64,000 nucleotides of DNA from Morella rubra (Eukaryota; Streptophyta; Magnoliopsida; Fagales; Myricaceae), in the NCBI GenBank assembly GCA_003952965.2, contig RXIC02000481.1, forward strand, positions 1 through 64,000, in the 5' to 3' direction. This document shows, in pieces, positions 57,893 to 64,000 of this stretch; position 1 is the stretch's first letter; the number at the start of each line of letters is the position of its first letter. Both the position numbers and the translations under genes were made by a program. The notes beneath the pieces were generated by a model, which was not told the DNA's origin, did no database searches, and worked only from the letters and a program-made list of their open reading frames with translations.

Positions 57893-58062
57893 GGAGCGTT
57901 TGTTTACTGAAATTTTAAGGATATTTTTAAAATTTTGAAAATTTTTTAATTAAAAAATAAAAATAAATAAAATATATATATATATAAAAATTTATAAATT
58001 TATTTAAAAATTTAAAATTTAATATAAAATTTTAAATTTTAAAAAATTGAACAAAACGCTCC
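57893..58062. mobile_element. 170-bp AT-rich MITE with GGAGCGTTT ends
   Basis: The left end is GGAGCGTTTGTTTA. The reverse complement of the right end is GGAGCGTTTTGTTC. The interior is almost pure A/T with (TA)n and AAATTTTAAAATTT words. GGAGCGTTTG-type ends are close to PIF/Harbinger MITE ends, but I could not find a 3-bp target-site duplication. Confidence 0.65.
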
Positions 58063-58697
58063 TGGAACGAATTCCCAGCACGTTTTTCCCGCTGTTGCCC
58101 ACTGCATCAACGCTTTCATTAAAACCGTCCAATTCAATGCCATCATCATCCGAAGGGCCAACTTAAAAAAATTCTTTTGGGTGTTTAAATTTATAGAAAA
58201 CGACAGAAAGCGAGACCCAGTATTCCATTGGGCCTGCTGTCAATATCCACTGTCTGCAGTGCCTTGTCTCCGTTTTACCACCGCTGTTCTCCGAGCAAAA
58301 AAAAAAAAACCCACCACTGTTCTATCTTCATAATATTTGCCATATCAAAGAACTAGCACTTACTAGTACCGGGCTTCTATGCGACACTATGGGATTCTTG
58401 CTGTCAATACCACTCCAAAATGACCGACTAGAAATAGCGAACTTACCGAATTGGTCTCTTTCCCTACCGCGAAGTATTCTCGCCGTAATTAATTGATGAA
58501 AAACCGCCCATTGCTGACCTCTAAGTGCTTTTGTCGCTGCCCTTTCATGTGGCACTCGAGTTTTTAGCTTGTGAGTGTTCTCTTTATGTTTACCGTAATT
58601 TTCTATTGTGCGTTAATGTATCTTCCCCGTCTTGGTGATGGTTTGCGTCCCAGCTCTACCTCTTACTCCTTTCTAATGTTCTTTCTTGAAGTCTGAG

Positions 58698-59200
58698 GTG
58701 AGTAGCACTCCGTGACAGCTTTTGCAATCGCGTGGAATTTCACTTTTTCAGCGGAAAGCATATGATGGGTATTTCTTATGTTAAAGCTGGCTGCTGCTTT
58801 AGCTAAGTCAGATTATGTTCTCTTCTTTTGGTTGTCTGCATCCTCCTTTTGGATTTGAAATAGTGCACAATCCATTTAGTTATTTGATTGCCTCTGGCCC
58901 CGTATGTCAGTAGGTGGAATGGTAGTTCTTTCCCTTCTTTCCACGACTTCCTTGGCAAATAGGATTTCCCAATGCCATTCTATTTGTCTGCCTTTTGAGT
59001 TAGTTAAGGTTTTACTACTTGGCTTGGACAAGGATGCGTAAGGTGGCCTTTATTAATCTTCTCTTAAGATTAGAGATTCTATTGTCCTCGTTTAAGTTGC
59101 TTATACTGCCGATGTGGGAGATATTCAGTGTGTTTTGGTAGTTTTGTAGACTATTGCCTTGGGTCATTTTGGCTGAGCATGTGTATTCTGTTTCATATAG
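58698..59200 (+). other. Candidate 5'-UTR intron of the GLR3 gene
   Basis: Donor GTCTGAG|GTGAGTAGC at 58697/58698 and acceptor TTTCATATAG at 59200 would leave a 36-nt exon before the GLR3 ATG. It is inferred from splice signals only. Confidence 0.35.
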
Positions 59201-59236
59201 GACGGTGAGCGGTCTGGGTAATCAGTTAGTATCACC

Positions 59237-63573
<4,337 letters not shown>

Positions 63574-64000
63574 CTACTATTCTCGGTCTTTCCTAACTAA
63601 CTGTATCACTAGATCTGCACTTGCCGCTTTCTAACCAGAGGCTTAGAAGAACTGCTGGATTTCTTGTTTAGCTTCTTACTTGGGTTCATCGTCTTCTTCT
63701 TCTTTTTTTCTTTTGCTGTTTGTGTTTCAAAGCAGGCATTATAAATATTATTCGGATATTGTCTCTTTGTCTTACTTCGTGAAAATGGAGGACTTATTGC
63801 ATCTGTTAATTTGCCTAAACCATATCAACTTCTGGTCTGCTTCCAAGTGGAAGAAAAGGCCAGTGGATTATGGGCCTATAAGAGTGAATTCGGCCCATTA
63901 TCACATTCCTCGTTCAGTTGTCCATTTCCTCTGAGGCTGCCATGGTGCTCTACTAAAGTCTCCTCTTCTCCTGCTGTGTTTTCTGTTTTTTTGGTAGGTC
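63574..64000. other. GLR3 3' flank to window end
   Basis: This is the 3' UTR and downstream sequence of the GLR3 gene. No convincing start of a further gene is visible before the window ends; the ORF at 63680-63934 has no family features. Confidence 0.6.

Larger units (their letters stand above)
52532..59236. other. Repeat-rich gene-free region between PP2C and GLR3
   Basis: The PP2C upstream region (to about 53300) is followed by a succession of small repeats listed separately: MITEs at 53486-53686 and 57893-58062, retroelement pieces at 54358-54540 and 55254-55529, direct repeats at 54735-55092, a tandem repeat at 57095-57530 and a SINE at 57625-57834. From about 58550 to 59236 lies the GLR3 promoter and 5' UTR. 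No other coding gene is supported. Confidence 0.6.

Overview
The window is nuclear DNA of a flowering plant, almost certainly a eudicot and probably a woody one. The evidence is: genes split by many short AT-rich introns with GT/GC/AT donors, plant-only families (type-4 metallothioneins, EXORDIUM-like, clade-3 GLR, plant-type GnTI with 444 codons), A/T-rich intergenic DNA, and many small plant-style transposons (TRIM, tRNA-derived SINE, MITEs, 5'-truncated LINE pieces). I cannot name the species from sequence alone.

Layout. 1.1-3.2 kb (+): a TANGO2/NRDE-family protein. 4.3-6.9 kb (-): two tandemly duplicated type-4 (Ec) metallothionein genes with 17 cysteines each, whose upstream regions share an ACGTG-containing block and carry ABRE- and RY-like motifs. 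7-11.7 kb: gene-free. 11.7-12.8 kb (-): single-exon EXORDIUM/phosphate-induced-1-like secreted protein. 12.8-18.6 kb: gene-free, with a complete 628-bp TRIM retrotransposon (LTRs, PBS and 5-bp TSD all visible). 18.6-28.5 kb (+): 13-exon EH-domain endocytic protein of the AtEH/Pan1 type (1054 aa) with one apparent GC-AG intron. 31.0-32.3 kb (-): intronless vacuolar-type amino-acid transporter (AVT3-like). 34.7-41.8 kb (+): 18-exon N-acetylglucosaminyltransferase I (444 aa) with a U12-type AT-AC intron and several transposon insertions in its introns. 43.1-49.3 kb (+): 15-exon NOC4-like ribosome-biogenesis factor (598 aa). 50.6-52.5 kb (-): 4-exon PP2C phosphatase of the DBP1/PP2C22 type (384 aa). 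52.5-59.2 kb: repeat-rich and gene-free, holding a SINE, MITEs, a LINE fragment with a 14-bp TSD and a roughly 109-bp tandem repeat. 59.2-63.6 kb (+): 6-exon glutamate-receptor-like channel, GLR3 type (931 aa).

These are independent eukaryotic genes, not an operon or a cooperating cluster; only the metallothionein pair is a local duplication. I reconstructed exons by hand from ORF continuity, splice dinucleotides and reading phase. Every multi-exon model keeps one frame from ATG to stop, which is the main support for it; no transcript evidence was available. I found no CRISPR array, no prokaryotic system and nothing that amounts to a previously undescribed biological system. The most unusual features are the AT-AC intron, the GC-AG intron, the duplicated seed-type metallothioneins with a repeat-bearing promoter, and a rich set of small transposon insertions with legible target-site duplications.
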